22,288 nucleotides of DNA from a virus: positions 1 to 22,288 of the IMG/VR virus record IMGVR_UViG_3300025122_000181; one strand, 5' to 3'. Positions 13,440-20,182 of this stretch are shown here, one piece after another. Below the pieces are notes generated by a model. That model searched no databases, had not been told where the DNA came from, and saw only the letters and a list, made by a program, of their open reading frames with translations. The position numbers were made by a program, and so were the translations under genes. Positions within the stretch are counted from its first letter, which is position 1, and each line of letters starts with the position of its first letter.

Positions 13440-14789
13440 CTATTCCTCGGCTGACCCCATAGTACAGATCCAAATCTCTTCCTCTGCGTCCCACTCAAGC
13501 ATCCGCTCCATTGGGTCTGTTTTTGTGCCCATCAAGTACATCCCTGTGTTTTTCATCGCGATAGTGCGAAGCACGATATCTTCACTACCATCGTTCAGAT
13601 TCACCAGCTTGATGTACATCTCGTGGATCTCTTCGTTGTTTGAGTGCTCACCCTCTTCACCAGGATCGCCAACAAACTCTGACTGATCAGGCCAAGGCAA
13701 ATCGTCGTCAGCTTGCTCAGACAAACGCGGTAGGCTGTCCTGCAACGAAAGCTTTTCGACGGGTGCAGCCTCCACCACTGGCTCTGGTTTGCGACGAATC
13801 ACGCCCTCTGCCGCTACCGGTGGCTCCCAATCCTTGGGCGGATGCCAACCTACGTGCGGGATGCCCTCGATGCGCCTGGTCCTTTTTGTCCAGCTCATCG
13901 ACTTCATTGTTGCGCCAACCGATAGCTTTGCCTTGTGCGGCATGTCTTCTTGGGCTTTCGGTACGTCAATACCATTGCCGATAAAGTCATAGCTACTAAG
14001 CGCAACCTCGTATGAGCTAATACCAGGATACAGGTTCATGGTCTGAATCCGTGCAAGCAAGTCAGTATCAGGCTTTACACCTTTGCCCGTCTGCTTGGGC
14101 TTGGGCTTGTCTTCCACCGTTGTTTCAGCCTCTACCTCGAAGACATCATCGACCTCGTCAACAATCTCGTCCGACCAATCATCATCAAACACTTCGTCGA
14201 TTCCGTTCGACTCTACGACTTCTTGCACTGTCGGTTCGACATCTACCGTTTCCGCCCTATCAAAAAACCCGACTGGCGGATACCAACGATACGCCCTGGT
14301 GCCATCCGTCATCTGCCGTCGCCGCGTCCATTCAAGCATACGCATTGCTACACCAAGCGCTTGCTCCAATGTCCGATAGGAACCTGACGTAGGGTCATAC
14401 AACTCAAACCGGTCAATAATTGTCTTGATTTCCACACCAATCTCATTGGCCGTCAATACGTCCGCCAACTTGTCGGCGTACACCTTCCCGATGTCATCGA
14501 AGTTTGGACCTGTCTTTTGACGTGGCCCAGTAGACTTCGCTACCGGTGCAGCTGCAAGCAAACCCATTTCCACTTCTTCAGATGTCAACTGCTGACCGTA
14601 CTGACCAGCCATGTAGACCATCACGTTGGCAATAGATCGCTTGGTTGCTTTAATGTTGTCGTCTACCAAGGACTTTCCATCCGTGTGTGTAAATCGACCA
14701 ACAAGGTTCTCATCATGTTTTGCTGCAAGGTACACACTATGAGCACCAACAGCCTGTTTGATTTCAAGCTTTTCCTTTTCGCTTGGCAT
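13440..14789 (-). CDS. Large acidic protein with two winged-helix-like modules
   Basis: 449 residues from ATG at 14789 (GGGGAGGTGTAAAG before it); the longer frame adds an unlikely tail. Two segments resemble each other: about 112-172, ending LGVAMRMLEWTRRRQMTDG..YRWYPP, and about 260-318, ending LSVGATMKSMSWTKRTRRIEG..VGWHPP. Both resemble the tail of the VapE-like helicase (RVGDIMRQLGYDRQRRRLLN..VYVWV). Acidic disordered linkers separate them (FDDDWSDEIVDEVDD, DDDLPWPDQSE). It may bind DNA or partner the helicase; no enzyme motif is seen. Confidence 0.75.
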   Translation of the reverse strand: MPSEKEKLEIKQAVGAHSVYLAAKHDENLVGRFTHTDGKSLVDDNIKATKRSIANVMVYMAGQYGQQLTSEEVEMGLLAAAPVAKSTGPRQKTGPNFDDIGKVYADKLADVLTANEIGVEIKTIIDRFELYDPTSGSYRTLEQALGVAMRMLEWTRRRQMTDGTRAYRWYPPVGFFDRAETVDVEPTVQEVVESNGIDEVFDDDWSDEIVDEVDDVFEVEAETTVEDKPKPKQTGKGVKPDTDLLARIQTMNLYPGISSYEVALSSYDFIGNGIDVPKAQEDMPHKAKLSVGATMKSMSWTKRTRRIEGIPHVGWHPPKDWEPPVAAEGVIRRKPEPVVEAAPVEKLSLQDSLPRLSEQADDDLPWPDQSEFVGDPGEEGEHSNNEEIHEMYIKLVNLNDGSEDIVLRTIAMKNTGMYLMGTKTDPMERMLEWDAEEEIWICTMGSAEE

Positions 14790-14814
14790 CTTTACACCTC
14801 CCCGTGTTTTGTGT

Positions 14815-15252
14815 TCATTCTTCTGCTCCTTGAAGACCAGTTTCATAATCAACCAACTCACCAATCAAAGAAGCTAAGTGACGCTTGCTCTTCTCAGAAG
14901 CGTCGCCCCTATCGATCATTTGAATCTCTCGCTCGTCTTTGAAAATCTCTTCCCAATGGCCTTCTTTCCACAAGTCCCTGTACGTCCACTGCATGGCCGC
15001 AGCAAAGCCCAGCGGATGGTCCAGGTCGATGACCAGTGACTCCATCGGACACGGCACACTGGTGCCCTTGTCGTCAATGACCATGCAGTACTTGTCGTTC
15101 TCCTCTCCCCACGGACGGACAGTCAGTGACATGTCGTGCCGGAGCGGGAAGCCTGCCACCTCATCGCCCTTCACAAAGCGAACGGGCGTGCCAGTCACAA
15201 CATCCATCTTAGCAATGGTCGGCAGTAGTTCGTCCCAAGTAAGTGTTCTCAT
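14815..15252 (-). CDS. Hypothetical protein
   Basis: 145 residues from MRTLTWDELLP; the ATG at 15252 is preceded by CACCACAAGGAGAAACACC, the full recurrent leader. The first half has small-domain beta character (VTGTPVRFVKGDEVAGFPLRHDMSLTVRPWGEENDKYCMV); the end is helical and charged. No family recognised. It lies between two other unknown acidic genes in a single run on the minus strand. Confidence 0.75.
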   Translation of the reverse strand: MRTLTWDELLPTIAKMDVVTGTPVRFVKGDEVAGFPLRHDMSLTVRPWGEENDKYCMVIDDKGTSVPCPMESLVIDLDHPLGFAAAMQWTYRDLWKEGHWEEIFKDEREIQMIDRGDASEKSKRHLASLIGELVDYETGLQGAEE

Positions 15253-15307
15253 GGTGTTTCTCCTTGTGGTGTTTAACCAGTTTGCCAGCAATGGCATCAA
15301 TGGGCAA

Positions 15308-15511
15308 TCACTTCTTGTACCTGGCGTTCATCTCAATACACTCACGGTAGTCCGCGTATGCATTGCGCAATGTACTGAGTTCAACTGTTGTGTCCAGCAC
15401 GCGTAGGTCCAAAGCCTTCAGGTAAGCTGCAACCGCAACAACAACTTCAACTGCGGCTACAAAGCTCAGTGGTTTGCCATCCTTATCGTACAGTGATGAA
15501 TGCTTTTCCAT
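15308..15511 (-). CDS. Small helical hypothetical protein
   Basis: 67 residues from MEKHSSLYDKDGKPLS. The ATG overlaps the upstream TAA (TAATG), so I prefer it to an ATG five codons earlier. The core VAAVEVVVAVAAYLKALDLRVLD is hydrophobic and helical but probably amphipathic rather than a membrane segment; the end is charged. Function unknown. Confidence 0.6.
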   Translation of the reverse strand: MEKHSSLYDKDGKPLSFVAAVEVVVAVAAYLKALDLRVLDTTVELSTLRNAYADYRECIEMNARYKK

Positions 15512-15795
15512 TAGAACGGACACCATTCAGACTCGTACTGCGATTGAGCTTCGTCATGTTCACGCGCAGCAGCGATCTGGTTGTCGAGGTACTCGAAGAA
15601 GTTCTTCTCAATGTAAGCCACTTCTTCGCCCGTCAACTCCACAAGCTCACCAGTATTTGAATCTACTGACTCGCCAATGTCCACCTCACCGTCACTGCCA
15701 GGGCAATCCCAGGTGCGCGGCGACCCCTCGATGTAGTCAATGTCTACTTCAATCTCGACATCGCCACGGATAATGTTCATCCCTGTGCTCGGCAT
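15511..15795 (-). CDS. Small acidic hypothetical protein
   Basis: 94 residues with strong acidic bias: EIEVDIDYIEG, then LVELTGEEVAYIEKNFFEYLD and a Glu/Gln-rich end. The ATG at 15795 has GGAGGTG five bases upstream and overlaps the previous gene by 19 nt; a second ATG overlapping the stop (ATGA) is too close to any site. Small proteins with this acidic, ELTxxE-containing character are frequent in phage early regions. Role unknown. Confidence 0.7.
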   Translation of the reverse strand: MPSTGMNIIRGDVEIEVDIDYIEGSPRTWDCPGSDGEVDIGESVDSNTGELVELTGEEVAYIEKNFFEYLDNQIAAAREHDEAQSQYESEWCPF

Positions 15796-16202
15796 GACGC
15801 ACCTCCAATCACCAATCGGCCATTATCGAAATGCACCGCATCGGTATCCAATGCAAGCTGAAGAATCCGTTGGTCCCTGTCCGGTCCATATCTCTCCAAC
15901 GTATTCGTCGAAGATGTGTACAACTCCTTGAACCCAGGAATATGAAAGAAGATGTCCCGAATATCAAAATCGAACTGCTCGTCTTCATCGATGTCCGTGG
16001 TGTACCAGAACGCACAGCGACTACCAAAGTCGTTGTCCTTGTACGTATGGTAGATTTCAAAGGTCAGCCCACCCTTGTCATCGAAGTCACGACGGTCATT
16101 GTCTGGTGCTGCATCGCAGTGCTGCTGAATAACTGCTTCACTACACTGGTAGCGAACCTCAAAGGCAACCTCGGGCTCGACGTATTCTGTTCTCATTGGC
16201 AT
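15777..16202 (-). CDS. Acidic hypothetical protein
   Basis: 141 residues, rich in Asp and aromatic residues (DIDEDEQFDFDIRDIFFHIPGFKELY). The start is supported by AGGAGAACAACACC before ATG. No recognised motif. It overlaps and is probably coupled to the next gene. The acidic character could mean a DNA-mimic or binding partner, but nothing in the sequence proves that. Confidence 0.7.
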   Translation of the reverse strand: MPMRTEYVEPEVAFEVRYQCSEAVIQQHCDAAPDNDRRDFDDKGGLTFEIYHTYKDNDFGSRCAFWYTTDIDEDEQFDFDIRDIFFHIPGFKELYTSSTNTLERYGPDRDQRILQLALDTDAVHFDNGRLVIGGASCRAQG

Positions 16203-16258
16203 GGTGTTGTTCTCCTGTTGTTATTTAATCATCGTTATGCTGAGTCATTCGCAACTCA

Positions 16259-16579
16259 TCAATCAGTTGAAAGTATTCGCAAGTAGCGGTGCTTACTAAA
16301 TGACATATTCGAGTGTCCGGTTTCGTCATCTACATAGCGAACAACGTCTACCCAATAAACCTCACCGGCTTTGATGCGACCGTCCTTATGGTCCTTGCGA
16401 GCCGTATGCTTCGACTGGCGTAGCACCTTGTGCCAACTCCCGTCATCCGCATCGAACGTGTAGCCATTACCGCTCAAGTCACGTTTGGGCTCTGGTTCGC
16501 TGGCATGGTTCTGATCGACGCGCTTGCTCGACCAGTAGCGTTGATATGCTTCTACATCATCGTGTCTTTGAAAAATCAT
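16259..16579 (-). CDS. Hypothetical protein with own promoter
   Basis: 106 residues (MIFQRHDDVEAYQRYW...), basic and rich in His, Lys and Asp. The part from GRIKAGEVYWVDVVRYVDDETG onward looks like a short beta domain. Leader CACCACGCAGAGGAACAC before ATG follows the common pattern, and a TTGACC/TAGGCT promoter lies upstream. No family recognised. Confidence 0.7.
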   Translation of the reverse strand: MIFQRHDDVEAYQRYWSSKRVDQNHASEPEPKRDLSGNGYTFDADDGSWHKVLRQSKHTARKDHKDGRIKAGEVYWVDVVRYVDDETGHSNMSFSKHRYLRILSTD

Positions 16580-16602
16580 GTGTTCCTCTGCGTGGTGTTA
16601 CC

Positions 16603-16633
16603 GTAGCCTACCACGGCTACAGGTGTCGGTCAA
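16603..16633 (-). promoter_or_regulatory. Promoter and small inverted repeat
   Basis: Minus strand: TTGACC (16628-16633), 17-bp spacer, TAGGCT (16605-16610). GTAGCC (16603-16608) and GGCTAC (16615-16620) form a perfect inverted repeat over the -10 region. Shares TTGAC, ACCTGT.GCC and CTACGGT with the promoter at 8263-8291. Confidence 0.4.
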
Positions 16634-16661
16634 CAAACGTCCGATTGGTTCATTGTGTCAT

Positions 16662-17261
16662 TCAATCGAGGTTCCCCCATTGGTTGGCCATCGCATTTGC
16701 GATGCCCTGGTAGGTCTTGGCTCGGAGCTTCCAGCGGTCATCACTGGGTCCAAGTCGGTTTTGTCCTGAGTCAGTTTGGTTGGCCCAGCGTGGTCGTCCG
16801 TTGACCATGCGCGGCTCAATGTCTTTCGTTCCGGTGAGTAGCGGCAGTCCCTTGAGCCACAGGCACGTGCGCTTGCTGGCATCGTGTCCGAACTGGTGCG
16901 GGTGAATGATTTGATCGTATTTGCGTATGCGCGTGCTGATGCAGCCAACTGGGTTCTCCAGAGCAATCCGTGGAATAGGCGCGTCGATCAGCTGCCTCAC
17001 AAAGTCGAGCGCTTGTTCGGTTTTTGCTGCGCGCCCTGATCGACGCTTGTTCCAATGCAGTCCACTGCTACACAGGTACGTGCATGGTGGAAACGCAATC
17101 ATCAAGTCCCAGTCGTCCTCAAGGATGTCAAGCACGGAGCCTTGGTAGTGCGGCCCCGGCACCTCGGTCGGAAGCAAGTCGCATGACATTGCATCGTGTC
17201 CAATCTTGCGGAAGGCATCGCGCACCGCTCCGCTGTATTCACAGGCCACAAGCACTCTCAT
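16662..17261 (-). CDS. C5-cytosine DNA methyltransferase-like protein
   Basis: 199 residues. MRVLVACEYSGAVRDAFRKIGH is a SAM-binding-like start; FPPCTYL (57-63) holds the Pro-Cys of motif IV and ENP (102-104) matches motif VI. QFGHDASKRTCLWLKGLP follows, as in short phage Dcm-like proteins. Much shorter than canonical C5 enzymes and without an obvious target-recognition domain, so specificity cannot be read. The ATG overlaps the upstream stop (ATGA) with GGAGGTGAAGC before it. It may protect phage DNA together with the deazaguanine genes. Confidence 0.75.
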   Translation of the reverse strand: MRVLVACEYSGAVRDAFRKIGHDAMSCDLLPTEVPGPHYQGSVLDILEDDWDLMIAFPPCTYLCSSGLHWNKRRSGRAAKTEQALDFVRQLIDAPIPRIALENPVGCISTRIRKYDQIIHPHQFGHDASKRTCLWLKGLPLLTGTKDIEPRMVNGRPRWANQTDSGQNRLGPSDDRWKLRAKTYQGIANAMANQWGNLD

Positions 17262-18223
17262 GCTTCACCTCCACAGAGCACGCAGACAACCGACCGTCCA
17301 CCATCGCGCGTTTCACGTTCAGGCTCGTCACACTCGCATTGCTTGACGTTCGTGGCACCTTCATTGCGTTTGAAGATCAGTGGTGATTTCGTGCGGTCAA
17401 TGATTCCGCTATCGACCAAGCAGTAGACTGCGTTTACGTCGGAGTGCAGGCCGTCTATGTCGTCCATCTCCAGCGTGTGCGCGGACGTACCGGGACCAAA
17501 CCGCGAGATGTCATCCTCGGGGTCAGGCGACGAAAAGTCTGCGGCAGTGAGCATCTCTTCCGTTGCTACGTCCTTGTGGATTGCGACCCGCACGTCCGGT
17601 ACCCAGTCGAAGTCCACCACCATAATCAGCCAGTCGTGGATGAACTTGGCAGAGATCCGTTCAGAGAGTGTGGTTTCACCTCCGTTGCGCGTGTTGTTGA
17701 TTGCCTCTTCCACCTTGTCGGCCAAGCTCGAAACTCGGTCCATAATCTTGCGGATTGCCTTGCGTTCCGGGGTCATGCCTGTCTCTTCGCTCTCGACGGT
17801 AACAGTCTCGGGGTCGTCCACAGTCTGCATCCATAGGTCAACGCTCATGGTCCGCAGCTCTTCTTCCATTTTCCGAAGCCGCTTGATTGTCATCTCACGA
17901 TCTACGACTTCCGATTTTGTATGCAACCACTCAAACCCGCGCGCTTTGGCCAGCATCCAAGCATCGCCCCAGTCATCCATCACACCCTCGGCGCTCAGGT
18001 CAGGCTCCTCGCCCCACATGTTTACGTAAGCCTGCTCCATCGCTTGGTTAGCATCGATGAAGTCATGGGTATGGCAGATGTTCGCGTCTACTTCGGCCCG
18101 GTTCCGCTGGTCTACCTCTCGACATTGCTCTGGTGTAAGCCACTCCCGAATAACCTCGATGAAGTTGTTGGCCAACCTGTCAACGCAGTCGACGTGTGCT
18201 GCTGCTCTGAAATCGTTTTCCAT
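17258..18223 (-). CDS. Hypothetical protein with C-terminal Cys pairs
   Basis: 321 residues from MENDFRAAAHVDCVDR; the ATG at 18223 follows AAGGAGAAACACC. Mostly alpha-helical and acidic, with a likely coiled coil around KRLRKMEEELRTM and RKIMDRVSSLADKVEEAINN. The last about 25 residues contain CECDEPE and VCVLCG, a candidate metal-binding pair. Coupled to the methyltransferase. No family recognised; an upstream in-frame extension of 41 codons lacks a ribosome site. Confidence 0.75.
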   Translation of the reverse strand: MENDFRAAAHVDCVDRLANNFIEVIREWLTPEQCREVDQRNRAEVDANICHTHDFIDANQAMEQAYVNMWGEEPDLSAEGVMDDWGDAWMLAKARGFEWLHTKSEVVDREMTIKRLRKMEEELRTMSVDLWMQTVDDPETVTVESEETGMTPERKAIRKIMDRVSSLADKVEEAINNTRNGGETTLSERISAKFIHDWLIMVVDFDWVPDVRVAIHKDVATEEMLTAADFSSPDPEDDISRFGPGTSAHTLEMDDIDGLHSDVNAVYCLVDSGIIDRTKSPLIFKRNEGATNVKQCECDEPERETRDGGRSVVCVLCGGEA

Positions 18224-18607
18224 GGTGTTTCTCCTTATTCGATTGTTGCCTAAAGGTTCCCAGCGATATGCTCGACCTGCCCAGCGGTCGTCATCGTGTG
18301 GTGTTGCGCCGGTACCAATAGGTAACCATATTCCGCCAAGATGCACAACCTTTTTTTGTTTGTCCCTACCTGGCCTTACCTTAAAACGATTGGTGGCCCT
18401 ACAGGGGGACAGGAAATATGCCAGGATGTAACTATGCTTTCAAGCTGGCCCTACTGTCCCTACCTTTCTCTTATATAAGGTAAAATAATAGTAGTAGATA
18501 TACGAATAACATAATAGAAGATGTACACATTCTTACCCCTATAGCAAAAGGGGGGGCCGGTAGGGACAGGTAGGGACAGTGAGGCAGTTGTTCCCATTGA
18601 ACCTCGC
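18224..18607. other. Gene-free AT-rich segment with TGTCCCTACC repeats; origin or control candidate
   Basis: 384 bases without a credible gene. TGTCCCTACC occurs at 18361-18370 and 18455-18464; its reverse complement GGTAGGGACA occurs twice in tandem at 18559-18568 and 18569-18578. Between the inner copies lies about 95 bp of AT-rich DNA with the palindrome CTTATATAAG (18470-18479) and several TA-rich -10-like stretches. Iteron-like repeats beside an unwinding-prone segment are typical of replication origins, though a promoter with repeated operators would look similar. The leftward operon starting at 18223 must be transcribed from here or further upstream. Confidence 0.45.
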
Positions 18608-19072
18608 TTATCGCTTGGCCCCACCTTGTGGGACAACCGAATCACCAGATACCAATGGCTCAATCACTCCAGTCGGATGGCATAGAAGTGTAACTACAAC
18701 CCCCTCTTTCGACCAATGACGAGTCAGTAACGTGGACCAGGAATGCAGCTGGGCTATCGTGTACCGCTTTACTCCACGATTCCCACGCAACCAGTTCAAC
18801 AACGCAGGCGCACCTACACCCAACACCAAAGCAAATGACTCCAAACGACCACCCCTACCCAACTGCTCCTCTATCTCGCGATACAATACGTACAAACGTA
18901 CCCCACATGCCTGAATCTCACTCTTCAACCAACTACCACTCAAGTGACTCTCAACCTGACGATAAAATAAGTCCAACTCCACATCGTAAGGACCACCACC
19001 ATATGAAGCACTACGCTCAACCATCCGCTGAAAACGATGCCAAGGTCTCGCTGACTTGTAGTGCTCGCTCAT
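18608..19072 (-). CDS. Possible HTH protein next to the repeat region
   Basis: 154 residues from MSEHYKSARPWHRF. The stretch GRLESFALVLGVGAPALLNWLRGNRGVKRYTIAQLHSW (about 77-114) could be a helix-turn-helix, with LGVGAPALLNWLRG as the turn and recognition helix. GGAG lies 12 bases before the ATG, rather far. Sitting beside the iteron-like repeats, it could be their binding protein (initiator or repressor), but this is inference from position. Confidence 0.6.
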   Translation of the reverse strand: MSEHYKSARPWHRFQRMVERSASYGGGPYDVELDLFYRQVESHLSGSWLKSEIQACGVRLYVLYREIEEQLGRGGRLESFALVLGVGAPALLNWLRGNRGVKRYTIAQLHSWSTLLTRHWSKEGVVVTLLCHPTGVIEPLVSGDSVVPQGGAKR

Positions 19073-19362
19073 TTGATTGTATTGCTCCGCTTTATAATGG
19101 ATTCACCAACGTATACGATCAGAGTATAATCACTTGGGTAGACCCATATGAATCCTCAGGTGGACAGTGGGTGCGTGCCGCCTGTTCAAACGTGGCCCCT
19201 TCCCTCTGGAATCACGCCACAAGGGATAATGCCAAAAGAGTAGGTAGAAACAGGGATATCGCGCAGTCCACACGGCTGGAAAGGGCCGGGAAAACGGAAC
19301 CTGAGTCTCGCGCAGGTGTGTCTACCTCGCGTTCCGTTCGCAGGCTACTGAGGCGAGGGCGC
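19073..19362. other. Gene-poor region with possible short transcript
   Basis: No convincing long gene. The plus strand has a good promoter (19102-19130), followed by a 31-residue ORF at 19148-19243 (MNPQVDSGCVPPVQTWP...) that lacks a ribosome site. At 19293-19338 AACGGAA pairs with TTCCGTT around an inner CGCG-c-AGGT/ACCT-CGCG stem. On the minus strand that hairpin is followed by TTTTCCC, so it may be a second leftward terminator. A structured plus-strand RNA is possible but matches no family I recognise. Confidence 0.35.
19102..19130 (+). promoter_or_regulatory. Plus-strand sigma-70-like promoter
   Basis: TTCACC (19102-19107), 17-bp spacer, perfect TATAAT (19125-19130). Another TATAAT at 19093-19098 lacks a spaced -35. 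The palindrome CGTATACG (19110-19117) lies in the spacer. What it transcribes is unclear, since no good plus-strand gene follows. Confidence 0.45.
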
Positions 19363-19401
19363 AAAAAAAGCCGCTGACGTTCACTGGCGTGGTTCAGCAG
19401 C
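19363..19401 (-). terminator. Strong Rho-independent terminator for the right arm
   Basis: Minus strand: GCTGCTGA pairs with TCAGCGGC (8 bp, one G.U), with an inner ACG/CGT pair, directly followed by seven T (19363-19369). It ends leftward transcription of the small-gene operon before the regulator at 18608. Confidence 0.8.
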
Positions 19402-19451
19402 CCCCGTTTGGTGTTCCTACTTCGTACCCTGTGCGGCAACAGCGACATGAA

Positions 19452-19488
19452 GCGCGTGTGCGTGCGCGCCCGCAGGTGTGATAGGGCG
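19452..19488. repeat. 37-bp GC repeat, copy 1 (with partial duplicate)
   Basis: GCGCGTGTGCGTGCGCGC then CCGC, three variable bases, TGTGATAGGGCG. The first 18 bases strictly alternate purine and pyrimidine, which favours Z-DNA. A second TGTGATAGGGCG follows at 19513-19524 after another alternating stretch (about 19490-19506). Also at 20967 and 22257. Confidence 0.85.
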
Positions 19489-19526
19489 AGCGTGCGCGTG
19501 CGTGCAGGTGGTTGTGATAGGGCGAT

Positions 19527-19540
19527 GCCCCCGAAGGGGC
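19527..19540 (-). other. UUCG-tetraloop hairpin after the TM gene
   Basis: Minus strand GCCCC-TTCG-GGGGC, six bases after the TGA at 19546-19548. A stable RNA hairpin without a T-tract; it may protect the 3' end or pause transcription. A similar strong hairpin stands beside repeat copy 2. Confidence 0.5.
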
Positions 19541-19545
19541 GGGTG

Positions 19546-19650
19546 TCACGAGACCACCCACAGAGCGGATAGGATCGCGGTGAGAACAGCGGCTAACCAG
19601 ATGGCGGCGCAGACCAGCTGTGCCAGGAGGTTGGTGATTAGATTGATCAC
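19546..19650 (-). CDS. 34-residue transmembrane peptide
   Basis: GTG start at 19650 overlapping the preceding stop (GTGA), with GAAGGTGCCAA directly before it. The product begins MINLITNLLAQLVC, followed by AAIWLAAVLTAILSALWVV and a final Ser. Nearly the whole peptide is one hydrophobic helix with no charged residue. It could be a small membrane toxin, holin-like peptide or membrane anchor for a neighbour. It is last in the chain of four very small genes. Confidence 0.6.
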   Translation of the reverse strand: MINLITNLLAQLVCAAIWLAAVLTAILSALWVVS

Positions 19651-19826
19651 TTGGCACCTTCTTCGGGGGCTCGGGTTAGCACAACGTGCTCGTCACAGTC
19701 GTTGCAGTAGTTGTTGTCCTTGGATTGCCAGGGTCCAACGTCGTCGATGATCTCGTTGCTGTTGGGGTCAATCCACGCCATGATTTGCACGTTGGATGAG
19801 CCACACTGGTTGCATACGATCTTCAC
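19647..19826 (-). CDS. 59-residue zinc-ribbon protein
   Basis: GTG start at 19826 overlapping the upstream stop, with AGGAGGTGCCAA before it. The protein begins MKIVCNQCGSSNVQIMAW and later has YCNDCDEHVVLTR: two CxxC pairs about 36 residues apart, a classic zinc ribbon. It ends EEGAK, where the codons for the end double as the next ribosome site. Probably nucleic-acid binding; no specific family. Confidence 0.7.
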   Translation of the reverse strand: MKIVCNQCGSSNVQIMAWIDPNSNEIIDDVGPWQSKDNNYCNDCDEHVVLTRAPEEGAK

Positions 19827-20020
19827 TTGGCACCTCCTGCCTTTTGGTTCAGTTGTTCGTTACAGGTGTGTTTCTCATCCTCATGGTGCGACACCTGACA
19901 TTTTGGGCACAGCATGTAGTTGTTCGGCTCGTCGTATGCTTGTTCGCGCTCGCATGTGCAACGCAGTGCATGGTCAATGTGCGTAGCGCAACGGTCGTGA
20001 TGTTCTTGTTCGAGGTTCAC
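19823..20020 (-). CDS. 65-residue Cys/His-rich protein
   Basis: GTG start at 20020 with GGAGGTGCAAA before it and a GTGA overlap with the gene upstream. Cys/His content is high: DRCATHIDHALRCTCE and LCPKCQVSHHEDEKHTC. Likely binds one or two metal ions. It ends QKAGGAK, again encoding the next gene's ribosome site. Function unknown. Confidence 0.65.
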   Translation of the reverse strand: MNLEQEHHDRCATHIDHALRCTCEREQAYDEPNNYMLCPKCQVSHHEDEKHTCNEQLNQKAGGAK

Positions 20021-20100
20021 TTTGCACCTCCGATCCTGTTGATGATGCGTTTGCCGTAACGGCGATAGGTTGATGTGATCGGTCGTGTTGATGTGGTCAT
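20017..20100 (-). CDS. 27-residue basic peptide, first of the mini-gene chain
   Basis: ATG at 20100 preceded by CACCACACGGAGAAACAACC, the full recurrent leader, which is the main evidence that this tiny frame is translated. The product MTTSTRPITSTYRRYGKR... ends NRIGGAK and is strongly basic with no acidic residue. The stop overlaps the next GTG. It may be a functional peptide or a leader whose translation feeds ribosomes into the chain. Confidence 0.55.
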   Translation of the reverse strand: MTTSTRPITSTYRRYGKRIINRIGGAK

Positions 20101-20123
20101 GGTTGTTTCTCCGTGTGGTGTGG

Positions 20124-20163
20124 ATAAAGGCGACAGGGGGAACACCACATTACCCCTGCCGCC
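20124..20163 (-). terminator. Hairpin terminator or attenuator ahead of mini-gene chain
   Basis: Minus strand: GGCGGCAGGGG pairs with CCCCTGTCGCC (11 bp, one G.U) around a 13-base loop, followed by TTTATCC. It lies after the stop at 20183 and 24 bases before the 27-residue ORF, so it could reduce expression of the downstream genes. Confidence 0.5.
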
Positions 20164-20177
20164 GACCTGTACAGGTC
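20164..20177. promoter_or_regulatory. Perfect 14-bp palindrome
   Basis: GACCTGTACAGGTC is a perfect palindrome between the stop of the Cys-rich gene and the terminator hairpin. It could be a dimer-binding site or part of the terminator structure. No promoter is evident next to it. Confidence 0.4.
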
Positions 20178-20182
20178 AAGCG

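Noticed and set aside
13315-13494. 60-codon N-terminal extension of the SF2 helicase
   Set aside because: The internal ATG at 13314 has the standard TAGGAGAAACACC leader, and the extension overlaps the previous gene's end and is not protein-like.
13440-14864. Plus-strand frames opposite the 449-aa gene (for example 14051-14392)
   Set aside because: Low-complexity antisense shadows of acidic repeats, with no ribosome sites.
18559-18579. CRISPR-like short repeats
   Set aside because: Repeat units are 10 bp, partly inverted and without regular spacers; iteron or operator fits better.
19073-19362. tmRNA, group I intron or RNase P RNA in the gene-free segment
   Set aside because: I looked for their conserved cores and saw none; only local hairpins are present.
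18835-19377. 180-codon plus-strand frame ending in a basic RRLLRRGRKKSR tail
   Set aside because: Most of it is antisense to the better-supported 18608-19072 gene, it lacks a ribosome site and its composition is unlike its neighbours. It also runs into the terminator T-tract complement.
20164-20177. LexA-box reading of GACCTGTACAGGTC
   Set aside because: Its half-sites abut, whereas the common LexA site has CTGT and ACAG separated by 8 bases. Kept only as an unspecified palindrome.
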